In this document: piece after piece, positions 11,940-23,141 of the stretch
Layout: every line of letters begins with the position of its first letter
Numbering within the stretch: the first letter of the stretch is position 1
Assembly: GCA_028554755.1 (NCBI GenBank)
Contig: JAPTOF010000016.1
Span: forward strand, 13,946,001-14,010,000
Origin: Cordia subcordata
Taxonomy: Eukaryota > Streptophyta > Magnoliopsida > Boraginales > Cordiaceae
DNA: 64,000 bases
Direction of reading: 5' to 3'
The notes under the pieces: model-generated
The model's database searches: none
The model's input: the letters and a program-made list of their open reading frames with translations, nothing else
What the model was told of the DNA's origin: nothing
Translations under genes and position numbers: made by a program

Positions 11940-12890
11940 TTATCTATTTTCGTTAATTTAATATTATTGTGTTATGATAACTATTTTTTGATTAATTAAT
12001 TATTGTTTGGAGCTTAATTATTGTAAGTCTTAATTTGTTAAATAGGGCATAATGATGGATAATTTTTAAAAGAATTTCAATTTCTCAACAACAATCTTTC
12101 TCTTTTTCACCTAATGAAACAAATATTCAAGATAATGCACAAAACTATACAAAGTTACTACATATTGAGATCGACCTACTTTCTAAAATTATATATTGTC
12201 ATCCTAATGATTGCGATAAAATATGGAGATAAATATAGTTATTTATGTGTCTCTTTTGCATATTTAAAATGTCATTATTGTATGGATATTATATTATTAT
12301 ATGAAGACATGCACTAGGAAAGCATTTTTGAAGAAATAATATGCTCATAAACTCATGTACATGCAACACGCAAAGTATGTGATGAGCTTTTTAAAAGTGC
12401 ATATTCACTAAGGTCAATTCACAAGAAAATTTCACTATGCCTCCAAATCAAAGTCTTTACTTCAAGGTCCATGAAATCTCCATTAACTGATCTCCAAATA
12501 ATTACAAATAAAATAATAAATTCATAGGCAATTAACTTAGGGTTAGTAAAAAGTGCAAAGAAAAATATCAATTATTAAAATGATCAAAATATATAAACAT
12601 GCAACAATTCAAATACATCTACATATACACACATACACACATACACATACACATATATAAAGGAAGTTAATCATTTCTTTCCATAAATTTTATTGAACTA
12701 AGCCAAGACTGGTCGTACTAAGCTAGATCTACAATATGGATTCAATGACTTACAAATTCATTCCTGTTAAAGCTTATTTTTTTTCATTAGCTTACCACAT
12801 ATGAGATTTCATGTAAGCGTCTCGATCTAATTCATCATATGTTTTCCTATCTCTCTTATAATTTATTATCTTTATATCTAAAGTGATTAC
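11940..12890. other. AT-rich intergenic DNA, no gene seen
   Basis: No supportable gene. A short open frame at 12114-12317 (plus) has the composition of random AT-rich DNA. An ACACAT/ACATAC-type microsatellite lies at about 12618-12660. Confidence 0.55.
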
Positions 12891-12998
12891 ACCCGCAATT
12901 GCATGATTCGTGTGTAGTGAAGCGTGCAAGTATGGGGTCGTTCTTCCTCATGGAGGCTCTTTAGTTCGATCTCAACATGAAAAAGTGCCTAAGACTAG

Positions 12999-13540
12999 CT
13001 ACGTGCATGTGGGTGCTTTCTTTAGGAAAGAAGCGAGTTCGAGAAAAGGAAAATAAAGTGTAATGGGAGTGTGCGCACTCATCTCTCTCCAAGAGGCATC
13101 AGAGTCGAATTGAGCAATAATAACATCAAGTTCATCCAAACATGGTTGAGATGTGGGAAGAGAAGTAAGAGTAGCCTCAAGAGACTTCATGGAAGAAGGT
13201 GAAAGCACAGGAGGATAAGGTAACATTTCCTCTAATACGTACCCATAATTGTCATCAAGAACTAAAGCGATATCAAGCTCAATTTTTTCCTCACTACAAG
13301 ATATAAACTCTCCATCCACCTCTCTCTTTATTTCTTCCTCCCAAACATCATCATTTTTACCACTAATTTATTCATCTATAAGTCTCAATCCCATCCCTTC
13401 AACCTGATCTAAAGGTATCTCAACACTCTCTCTCATGGATTGCTCATTCTCAACTTCTCTATTCAAGTACGCAACCATTCCACAGAATTGTTCGTTCATC
13501 TCTTTTAGGTTTGTCAGCCATTGGATCATGAGAAGTTGTC
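12999..13540 (-). pseudogene. Orphan broken reading frame, possibly retroelement-derived
   Basis: I do not recognise this protein. On the minus strand a frame runs from about 13540 to 12999, interrupted by one stop near 13370. The longest open part (13319-12999, 106 codons) is acidic and ordinary in composition, with LDIALVLDDNYGYVLEEML and QPCLDELDVIIAQFDSDA. Upstream residues read WLTNLKEMNEQFC and LNREVENEQSM, helix-like and charged. Just beyond its end (about 12890-12960) sequence resembling the U5 end of Athila-type LTRs appears (GCGTGCAAGTATGGGGTCG). A fossil of a Ty3/gypsy gag or linker region is the best guess; a fragment of a host gene is the alternative. Confidence 0.35.
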
Positions 13541-13544
13541 AGAT

Positions 13545-15713
13545 ATCTAAGGGATCTGATTTGGTGCTTCGCAGTTGATGCTTTATAGTTGATGCTCTTA
13601 TGGCTAGATTACAAATCTAGATTGTGAGATTAAGGAGCAAATATGATCAGTTGAGGATCAGATCCAGTGCTTTGCGTGCAAGTGCTAAATGGTGAGCTCA
13701 TTTGACCAAAACTTTTGACTGAGACTAAGGCTTTTATGGACCCAAACAAAGTTGACCAAAAGCTACCCCAACTTTTTAGACGTGTAGAATCCGATTTTGA
13801 GCTCCATTTGGTGAAATTCGACGTTGAAGTGTGTGTTTTTGGAAATTGTCAACTTTGCCCATAGTTTTGAGGTTGACCGGGTGTTAACCAGAGTCAACCA
13901 TGTGCTTCCAAAAGTTTTTTAACATACTGAGTCAGAATTTACAATCCATTTGGCCAAATTCCAAGTGGTTATAAGTGTTTTTTGGAGTGAACCAAGATGT
14001 TTCAACTTTTGGGAAGGTACAAATTAGAGAGATTGATGGATGGATGTTTGTATGGTCTTCTTGGATAAGTACGATCATGTGTGTGCATCGAGAGAAAGTG
14101 ATGAGAAACTACACTTTTGTGGCATGTGGGCCAAGAGTAAGAGAAGGGCTGACTGTGAAGAACTAATAGGTGCTGTATGCAGAGAATACAAGAAGACTCA
14201 TGTTTGATGAGTGTGTGCCTTGGGAAGTAGATTGTGGCCTTCGTGGAGTGGTCATGTGGCTTCCTTCTTGAGATAATGATCACTTATAGATATAGACTTG
14301 CAAGGTGATCGGGGTGCTCAATAAGATGATGAGTGTCCCAACAATCGAAGAGGACATAGGTTGGAAGCTTTATGCGAAGAGTTGGGTGAACTCTTCCAGA
14401 GAAAGGTGGTGCTTTATTGGTGTTGCCATAAGCCAAAGATTTGAGACTCAACTGTGTTACTAGGTGATTCGATCTCCATCCATAGCTTCTGAAGATACTT
14501 CTCAATAGTGGTTATCTTGCTGATGTGTTGCTTTACTGGCTTGGAGGATGGCAAATTAGAGGGAGCGAATAATGTACAAAGGATAAGGTTTTCTACTATA
14601 GTATTCAGGGAACGAGTCTCCAAGGATTTTCAATATAGATGTATGGGACCACAAAAGGGATCGAGTAGCAGTAGCTGACGGATTGTGGAATAGGGGAACA
14701 GTTGAATCTGGTGGCCTCTGGAGTTCTGTCAAGCAGCAATTAGAGTACTCTCTGGGACTCAACAATTGGTGGTACATGGTAAGGTATATCTTAAAGTTAA
14801 TTTGAACTACAACGTCATGGAGTAATTGGAGCTTGCTGTAAAAGCTCAAAGAGTGCTCCAGGAGATGGCTAGAGATAGTTAAATCAGGATTGACTGAACA
14901 GATTGAGACGAGCAAGTCTCATGGATGTGGTGGCAATATATTGAATGATGAAAGGGTGAGTTGAAAGGGTCCTAGTCTTAGTGAGATTTAGTAAGTTGGT
15001 ACTACGGACACGAATCTAAGGAAAAGGTGGAGCGATGGAAGTATTGGCTGTTGAGAATGTTCTAGGCACTCAGAGGAGTTCCTAGTATCACTGCAGAGCA
15101 TTACAGATATTGGTTCAATCTTGAGGTGATCGCAAGAGACTAAGGACATATTATTGGGACAAGTTCTAGCAGGTGGCTAGGGACTTAGGAGGCATGGCAA
15201 TGCATGGTAGCTGGCCTATCGTGGAAGCAAATGGCAGCTAAAGCAAGAGGTGTTTGAGATTGCTGATGAAGAGTGAATACAATCCAAAGTGGAGATTTGT
15301 AAGACTTGGCCCGTATTCCAAGATAGCCATAGGAATATGGGCTTTAGGATTTGAGAACTAGCTTATTTGTTCTCCTACCATCTCTCTAGTGTTACCATAT
15401 GTATAATGTTACCATATTCATAATGCTTTCATATTGGTTGTTTCTTATACTCTATAAATGGGGGTTTTGCCTATTGTATTAGAGTGAAACAAAGAAATAG
15501 AGAGGTGAGATAGAGAGCGAGTGATTGTGAGGGTGAGAAGAGAGTGAGGATCGAAGGCCCTGTGACGTATTCATTCTTATTATAGTGGAATTTCTTGTCT
15601 GCCCGTGAATATAAGCCAAAAGCCAAACCATGTTAAAAATATTGTATCCATCGTGTTTTACATATTTCTCTATTTTATTTTATCTTCGTTCTAAACACCT
15701 CGAATTCCCTACA
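13545..15713 (+). mobile_element. Non-coding LTR-retroelement remnant with its 3' LTR
   Basis: The right end has LTR-element architecture: a copia-style polypurine stretch (AAAGTGGAGAT, 15286-15297) immediately followed by an LTR. No matching 5' LTR was found, and the 1.75 kb to its left holds no gag or pol. The internal sequence is moderately GC-rich compared with its surroundings and full of stops in all frames. It could be a truncated large non-coding derivative or a deleted Ty1/copia element. The left boundary is approximate. Confidence 0.45.
15298..15713 (+). repeat. Putative 3' LTR, 416 bp
   Basis: Starts TGTAAGACTTGGCCC after a polypurine stretch and ends TTCCCTACA, giving TG...CA ends. 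It contains a TATA-like CTCTATAAATGGGG (15451-15464) followed by a purine-rich leader (about 15485-15560), as expected for an LTR promoter. No second copy in the window confirms the ends. Confidence 0.5.
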
Positions 15714-17289
15714 AGTATAATAAGCTCTTGTGAACTTTTCTTATAGAAGTAACAATTTTGGTCAAACTAAGTGGTGATACATTTGGAACCTCCTATATTA
15801 TGATTTTGATTTTGAGCCTAACCCTTACTCCCTGTTTAGAATCCTGGCCTCTCTTAGGAACATGACTCTTAGAATTCAAAGTACTAACCTTATTAGAATA
15901 GGGCTTAAGGTTGGAGAAAAACAATGCAACGTCAGGGTTTCTATCCTTAATTTTGTTTCCTTCAACAACACAATGATAATTTTAGTCATCAATAGTCGAT
16001 GATAATTTTAGTCATCAATAGTCGAAGATTCCTTGGTATCATTCCCCTGTATCTATTAAGAGTTCTTTCACATTTTCGATTCAAGACAAGCCGTTCATTA
16101 AATGTTCAGTTATGGTCCTTTTTTCATTTTATAAAATTTTTTCCATTCAAGACTTCAAAAGTGGTGACAACATTATTCAGGAAAAAAATTCGAGAAAAGA
16201 ATGCAATATCAATAAATATTATGCGTACATACTATATTATAAAAGTAAGCATTATAAACAAAAGAGTCCAAACACATTGCTGTCATATCCACCTTCGGGT
16301 AGATAATTCAACATGTAAATAGGCACTCTTTTAACATAAAGTAAAATATATAAGATCACCCCACTAAAAGTAAATTCAACCACCTTTGGGCAATTGAACT
16401 CCCTAATAGTATTATAATCTTGGGTCATACTTTATGTTTATACTACTAGACTAAAGCCATATAATAATCTCCTTTAGGAGAGCATTTCAAACTTTACCGT
16501 GATAGTTTTCCAAACAAAATAAGAAAAGCCACAGATTTAATTGATCAAATTACTTTGGTAAATTTGCCAACTTAAAATCTATGTTGTCAACTCATTGGAA
16601 ACAATAATGCTTAATTTAATCACAAAATGTTATGTATGTAGTTGATCATACAATATGAAAAAATTTCAATATAACGTGTCTCAATGATCAATTTAGAATT
16701 TCATTCCTCAAGAAAAAAAAATGTTTAAATTGTTCACCATGGCACTATAAGAACAATTCAGCAATAGGAAATATATAAAATTCAAGTTGAATGAGGAAAA
16801 ATAAATATTTTTAGATTTAGAGAAACAAAGAAAACTTTAAGATCAATCTTAATTCATAAAATATAAAAATTACCATAGAGAAGGATACAAAATTTTACTA
16901 TTTAATTAAATTTATTTCATAATAAGCCAAAAATAATCGTTTCATGGTGCCAAGACAAAACATTATATTGGTCTAATAACAACAGGCTTAGCACTAGAAT
17001 TCCATCGCACATTAACCTCTCGAGTTGGAATCTCATATGCCATTGAATGACTTGCTCCAGGAGTTGGAATCTCATATGACTGTCAAGAAGTGGAGTTTAT
17101 GACCTTCAGGTTGTTGCCATAACAATAAATTTGTTCACTATCTTGCGACTGTCACAAGTTACGACAAAGCCACATAAGAAATTAAAATCTAATGTTGTCA
17201 GCAATTACATTATGGGGTTTACTTTTCTTCTTTATTTTTAATATACTTCATCATGATAGTCACTTTTTCATACGAGGAAGACGGAAGAA
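15714..17289. other. Intergenic DNA with a 26-bp tandem duplication
   Basis: No supportable gene. At 15974-15999 and 16000-16025 a 26-bp unit (TGATAATTTTAGTCATCAAT and 6 more bases) is repeated head to tail without change. At 17027-17079 the phrase GAGTTGGAATCTCATATG occurs twice. The remainder is AT-rich. Confidence 0.55.
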
Positions 17290-17450
17290 TAAGTAGACCT
17301 TAAATATGGTTTAGTGGCAATTTGCTTAACATTAAAGTCTTAAGTCAATCACAGGTCATGAATTCGACTCATTACTACCTTTGCCTTATGCGTTTTCTTT
17401 TCTTTAAGTGTTAGTAAATTTCAATAAAATCCTTTTTTGACATCAAAACA
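17290..17450 (+). mobile_element. SINE-like, tRNA-derived candidate
   Basis: TGGTTTAGTGGCAA at 17307-17320 matches an RNA polymerase III box A. GAATTCGACTC at about 17360-17370 resembles box B (TTCGANTC core). The spacing of about 40 bp between them is normal for tRNA-derived promoters. It is followed by a T-rich tail. No target duplication or second copy was found, so this is only a candidate. Confidence 0.35.
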
Positions 17451-17633
17451 TCTATTATAAATGACTACACTAAAACTTCTAGTGGTCTTCACGACATTAA
17501 AACATCTATTATAAACAATTCAACCAATCCCAATCAGAGTCCACCAAGAGACGAAACTCACTAAGGCTAATTTAGAAATCTAATTCTGCATGCTATAAGA
17601 TAGTTTCATGTGGTTTTATATTCTTGTCCTTTT

Positions 17634-17725
17634 ATGCAAATCAAGTGGTTCAAAAGCTTGTCAAATAATGTATAGAGGGATGCAAATCAAGTGGTTCAAA
17701 AGCTTGTCAAATAATGTATAGAGGG
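17634..17725. repeat. Perfect 46-bp tandem duplication
   Basis: The unit beginning ATGCAAATCAAGTGGTTCAA is present twice (17634-17679 and 17680-17725) with no difference, so the duplication is recent. Confidence 0.95.
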
Positions 17726-18893
17726 ATACGTCAAAGGGCTACTATTTGCAACCAATTGATGCATTATGATGACATCTAATGGACAATAAAGATGTTTAAT
17801 TACTCGTAGGTGACCATAGTCAAGGTTTAATCACATAATCAGTATAGGGAAACAAAAGTAGATCAAATCTTGACTATAAAATTTGAAAAATTATATTTGA
17901 AATATTTTAACTCATATCATAACATACCAATCAAAATTCATAGCATGTTATATATCAGTAGAATAAGTGGGGAGAGTTCTAAGAAAGCACATGGTTAATT
18001 CTATAAAACAACAGTTTACTAATCACAAAATAAATCAAGAACTCCCATAATCTTATGCTTAAACATGTATTTTAATTTTTTTATTAATTAAATAAATAAA
18101 TATAAAATCATGTATAAGTAGCTTCGATACCACATATAAGCGTAATATAGGATCGTACACATGAATTTACAGTAGAAAAATCAAAGACATACTTGATAGC
18201 GGAAGCATGTACCTGTTTTAGCCATTATTGTTAATGAATTGTTGTTGAAGAAAACAGTTAACCAGTTTAAGCTAGGATCTACCTCTCTTTGCTCTTATTC
18301 AAGATTAACAAATGTCTATGGGGAACCAACTGTTAGGCTTAAGAGTAGGGGCAAATTGTACCATGGACCTTCTCAAGGTGGTCCTTCATTTAGCATCATG
18401 TACCTTCACATTAAAACAAAGAAAAACATTTAAAAAAAAACAAAACAAAAAAGTACTAGCAATGCACCTCTCTCTTCTCCTTTCTCTATCATCTCTCCTT
18501 TCTCTCTCTTTTGTCTTTTCTCTTATCTCTCTCTTTCTTCTCTTCTGTTTTTCTTCTTTGCTTTACAGATGACACCACAGATTATCTCATTCCAAATAAA
18601 TATCACTATAAAGTTCATCTTTCTTCACTAATCATAATGATATGCACAGTGTCCAAGAAAAGCCTAGGTGTCGATCCATCATTAAAGCCTATCATCTACT
18701 TTCTCATGCCGGCAAAGATTCCAACATCATCTTGCCACGTCGCAACTATCAATCTCTTTCTCTCCTCGTCCCACTTCTAATGATACCTTCTACGTGGCGT
18801 TTGGACACTCTAAGCTCAATTAAGCATTAAAGCTTGCCTTGACCTTCAAGTATGCAAATTTGTGTTGTGTTTTGTGTCTATTTGTAAGAGTAG
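17726..18893. other. Intergenic DNA, no gene seen
   Basis: No supportable gene. A pyrimidine-rich CT tract lies at about 18465-18560. Short open frames at 18239-18830 have no recognisable domain. Confidence 0.55.
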
Positions 18894-19080
18894 AGAACAA
18901 ATAATTGTAGGGTACTAAACAAATAGTCAACGAACAAACAATTATGGATACAGAACAAATAGTTGTAGGATACTGAACAAACAGTTGTAGGGTGCTAAAT
19001 AAATAATCAGTGAACAAACACTTGTGGGGTACTGAATAAACCATCAGTGAACAAACAGTTTTAGAGTACTAAATAAACAT
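18894..19080. repeat. Minisatellite, about 37-bp units
   Basis: Imperfect head-to-tail units that start GAACAAA(C/T)A and contain GTAGGGTACTAAA then TAGTCAGT-type ends. Full 37-bp units begin at about 18895, 18979 and 19016. Two shortened units of about 20-22 bp lie between the first and second, and a partial unit ends the array. Confidence 0.8.
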
Positions 19081-20418
19081 GTACTATGCGTAACCGGTAC
19101 GCACTACAGTAGCACTGAACAGTGACAACTGTGGGTACATGTTTTACTGAGGACCTGCGGGCCCATGATATAACTACTCAAGAGTAGGAAAGGGGACCTA
19201 GCCCTATTTACAAGAAATTCTTATAGACCCACCTATAAAAGGCTTTATTAGAATATATGGGCCTATGCACAATAAAACCATATGGATTTATGAGATGAGC
19301 TTAAACCAATATGATCACGAAGCCAACTTGTAAATCAGATATTCAGCATATTTTATAAAATAAAAAATGATTATCGATAGCTCACTTTAAAGAACAATTT
19401 TCCAACACCTCATTCTCTACCACTTGGCTTCATCAATTCAAAAAAATTTCAAAATAAAAAAATAGATCTCATTGATAAGTGTGCCTAAGAATAAATGCGT
19501 TGTAGTTTCATTCTTATGGCAGATTTGATTTCTTGGTGTATTAAGCTTTTTAGTTGTCTTTGTAACATAATCTGCATGTGATGCCATATCATTGTTGTTT
19601 CTAACCACTTATACTGATGAAGATAAAATACATAATCGCTTTTCCTTAATCGATTATCCATTGAAACACAAGTAACATAAACTATTTTTGTCCATCTGCG
19701 AAGGCAAGTGTAGGTGAGAGGTATAAGAGTACCCCTTTTTTTTTTGAAAAAGAAGATTAATATCATCTTTTTAATTATATGTAATGAAAGGAAGAGTTCA
19801 TGTAAAATATATACCATGACTATTTATTTATTTTTTATGTGTATTTAGAGATATTGTATTAGTTGTTAAATATATTTATTAATTATTTTGTAATTAATAT
19901 AAACTACATTAAGTATTATATACATTTATTAATATTTTTAATTTATACATAAATGTAAGAGTTCACTCTACCACTAATTTTGCATAAGCATGAATTTAAT
20001 GAAATCATTGTAACCATATAAAATATAATATGCATTATTGGCACACTAAGCAAAGGGGGACTCCACATGCACGCACGTGCGTGCACACACACATACACAC
20101 ATATATATATACACACACATATATATAATACTAAAGTGTGTATACAAACAACAAAACCACACAACTGCAACAATTAATAAACACGACACTAATATTTGGT
20201 GTTGCGCTGCTTTCCTCCTCTCTCTATCAACTTCCTAAAGTAAGCTTTGCTTGTAATGAGATGTTACTTCTCTTTATCTCTTTCTTTCTCTTTTTAATTG
20301 TTATCAGCAGCTAAAAGATTACTAATGATCATTATGGTGTTGTTGTTTTTATATATTCTTGGTGAGGGGGCCTTGTTTTTTGTTGAATAAATCAAAGAAG
20401 AAGAAGAAGAGAGGGAAA
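19081..20418. other. Intergenic DNA upstream of the CTP synthase pseudogene
   Basis: No gene supported. It contains a CA/TA microsatellite (about 20079-20130) and AT-rich stretches (19840-19960). The last 230 bp, with pyrimidine runs at 20207-20300, would be the leader or promoter side of the CTP synthase copy. Confidence 0.5.
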
Positions 20419-21221
20419 ATGAAGTACGTGTTAGTGACAGGAGGAGTGGTGAGTGGGCTTAGGAAAGGTGTGACGCCATCTTTTCTTGCTATAATTTTCA
20501 ACCTTTGGTCTTTTTTTCTTAGCTAAAATATTAAAGTTGTGTTCTTTGTAATTTGTTTTCTCCTTTTTTTTTTTTTGAAAGATTTGATTTTTGTTTTTGG
20601 TCTTATTTATCTTTACTGAAGAGCTAGAATTAATTTAATTGAGTATATCTACTCTCGCTCTATTTTTTTATGTTACATTGCATCTAATTTCATCATAAGT
20701 AAGGGATGTCTATATTTGGATATGTTTCTTATGGTACCCACAAATATGATGACGTTATTCAAAAGATGATAAATTTATTTTCCTTTCTTCTCTCTCAAGG
20801 AGGGCCTGGACCTGGGAAACTATGAAAGGTTTCTCAACATTAAATTAACTTGAGCTAATAACATAACCACTGGCAAGATCTACCAAGCAAGTGTTTATTC
20901 ATTGAATATTTCTTTTAGGATACTATTGATATTTGGTAAATAAGATTGTTTGTTTAATTAGTATTACTCTGGGGGAATTTCACTTGATAAGCTATTTACT
21001 ATAATTGTGTTTTCAACAGTATGTGATCGATAAGGAGTGAAGGGGCGATCATTTGGGAACAACTGTTTAGGTGTCTAACTCTTCTTGTTTGAGTGCTTGC
21101 ATTCCATCTCTTATTTTGGCTATTTTATTCATATGGTTACTTCTCTTCTTGCTCAGGTTGTTCCTCACATCACAGGTGCAATCCAAAAGTGGATTGAGTG
21201 GGTGGCAGCCATACCAATTGA

Positions 21222-21366
21222 TGGCAAAGATGGTCCAGCTGATGTTTGTCTCATTGGATTAGGTGGCACAATTGGTGTGTATGTGTGTGTGTGTCTGGCA
21301 AAGATAGTCCAGCCGATGTTTGTCTCATCAGATTGGGTGGCACAATTGGTGTGTGTGTGTGTGTGC
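21222..21366 (+). repeat. 74-bp tandem duplication covering a CTP synthase exon end and its splice donor
   Basis: The unit TGGCAAAGATGGTCCAGCTG and onward is present at 21222-21295 and again at 21296-21366. It carries the last 53 bp of the exon (coding for [18 protein letters not shown]), the GT donor, and the first bases of the intron with a GT microsatellite. The second copy has several substitutions, so this is not recent. It doubles the splice donor of the pseudogene. Confidence 0.9.
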
Positions 21367-21773
21367 ACCCTTGCGTTTGATAGACCAATGTTATCAAATT
21401 TTTCTTTCTATTGAAAATAGTTTTCTCTTTATGCAGGGGATATTGAGTCTATTTTGTATATTCAGGCATTTAGACAATTCTCCTACCATGTGGGTTATCC
21501 CTATGCCTATAAGCTGTAATCCTTAACATAGAGGAAACGAGAGTGCAGAAACAAATCTTAAACGAGTTTTCTTTAAGATTTACAACTATTTGACATCTTT
21601 TGGTCAATACTCAACTTAGTTAGGTGCTGGCAACTTTTGCTTGAATGTCAGCCTTGTGCTTGTTCTAAATTCTGTTGGAGCTAGTAAGATATATAACCCT
21701 CTATACACAACCTTTCTCTTCACTAAATAACTTTATTTTTCATATATGGTAGTTAACATATGGTAGGTAATAT

Positions 21774-22555
21774 TGATAGAATGTAGTCCAAAAATAATTA
21801 ATAACTATAGAACAAGTGCAAAAAAAACATAAAATAAATCTTAGAGAGAAATAATTTTAATAGCAACTATATCAAATAATAACTTGAGACATGTTATAAA
21901 CACTGTCTTTAAGGATATTTCACCTAACTGGTAAGCGTATCTTCTAGGATTCAACAAGTCCTTCTAGCTTTGAACTAGGAGTAGGAATAGCAAGAAAACA
22001 AAACGTTTGAGCCCAGCAAATACGAAATAGAAAAGTGAGAATTTTAATACTTTAAAGTAGTAGTAGAGGAGAGGAGAAAGTTTTCAAAAAGTTGCATCTG
22101 GCATGAAGAATTGAGGGACTTTTTATAGGATTTTTCTCTAAAAATTAATTCAAAAAAGTGCAGCTAAATTTGAAATATATTTGCTTTTTAATAGCCAAAA
22201 CAAAAAAAAGAAAAATATCAAGTAGTTGTCATTTTTTACCTGTTCAAAGAAATTAATTTTTCTAGTGCAAAAATAGACCAAGTCCAAATAAGTAGCAAAA
22301 ATATATTTATTTCCAATTAAAAAAATAACAAAATCTAAAAGTGTAGCTTGGACTGGGCCTCATGTATATCTCTCGTTGAGGGGGGGCAAACCCACCAATT
22401 TGGACTTTCGGCTCAAATCTCATGTGCGCGAGCCCAACCTCTAGTTCTATCTTTCACAAGCCTAGTAAGATGTGAACTAATATAAGGAAAAGCCTATCAT
22501 TTTCCAATGTGGGAAGTGAAACATCCTTTTGATATACAAACAAAAACAACCAACA
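21774..22555 (-). repeat. copia-1 3' LTR, 782 bp
   Basis: Reads, on the minus strand, from TGTTGGTTGTTTTTG at 22555 to CTATCA at 21774. The start follows a polypurine stretch (ATGTAGGGGAT, 22556-22566). It aligns with 27009-27904 over most of its length; its first 211 bp (22345-22555) have no counterpart there. Poly-A interrupted runs occur at 22198-22220. Confidence 0.88.
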
Positions 22556-23141
22556 ATCCCCTACATATCTCAAAAGGATTCTAAGAAAAAAATATATATT
22601 TTGCTACGTTTTATACAATTGAGTATAGTATGTTGTATCTTGTGTCTTATGGACTATGAACCAAACCTAGATAGAATAAGACTTAACTTATAGAAAAATT
22701 GGTGAAGTTTTTAGTTTCTATGAACCAAGATTTCTTGTTATAAGTTAATATTCTTATCTATCACATTATGCCCCACAATTTTTGCTATTCATTGCAATTT
22801 TACACTAATAGGCTATATGTGTGTCTGTTTATTCATGAATGCTCTAGAAATTTTGCCATAAATTTCATAGGAGCGGCCCCCATACTCATATATGTCATTC
22901 CATCAAGTGTATTATGCAATTAATACACCACTGATAAAGGATATGGAATTGACCAAGAGTATAGCTCAGTCCTCACTTTAGTTGCAGTTTTGCGCTATTC
23001 ATATCATAGGGGGGATAGAAATTTAATAGTGCTTAACATATCAACAAATGACTTGTTATTATCCATATGAACTTAATTCATGGGATCGCCAATCACATGG
23101 GTTGGGTTACCATCACTATTTATATCTCAAATTGGCAGTAG
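22556..23141 (-). other. copia-1 polypurine tract and 3' untranslated region
   Basis: The purine stretch ATGTAGGGGAT (minus, 22566-22556) touches the 3' LTR. Between it and the RNase H stop are about 570 bp of non-coding AT-rich sequence. Confidence 0.65.

Noticed and set aside
15730..16025. Minus-strand coding exon
   Set aside because: A frame of about 65 codons is readable but has no recognised motif and includes part of the 26-bp tandem duplication; not distinguishable from chance.
16990..17090. A minus-strand gene fragment (SMAYEIPTREVNVRWNSS)
   Set aside because: About 25 codons without recognisable family or splice context; too little to support a gene call.
18894..19080. CRISPR-like repeat array
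   Set aside because: Units are contiguous without unique spacers, imperfect, and the genome is a plant's; this is a minisatellite.
21165..21414. Novel proteins with His-Thr repeats near the GT microsatellite
   Set aside because: They are translations of the GT repeat within the duplicated exon end and intron of the CTP synthase pseudogene.
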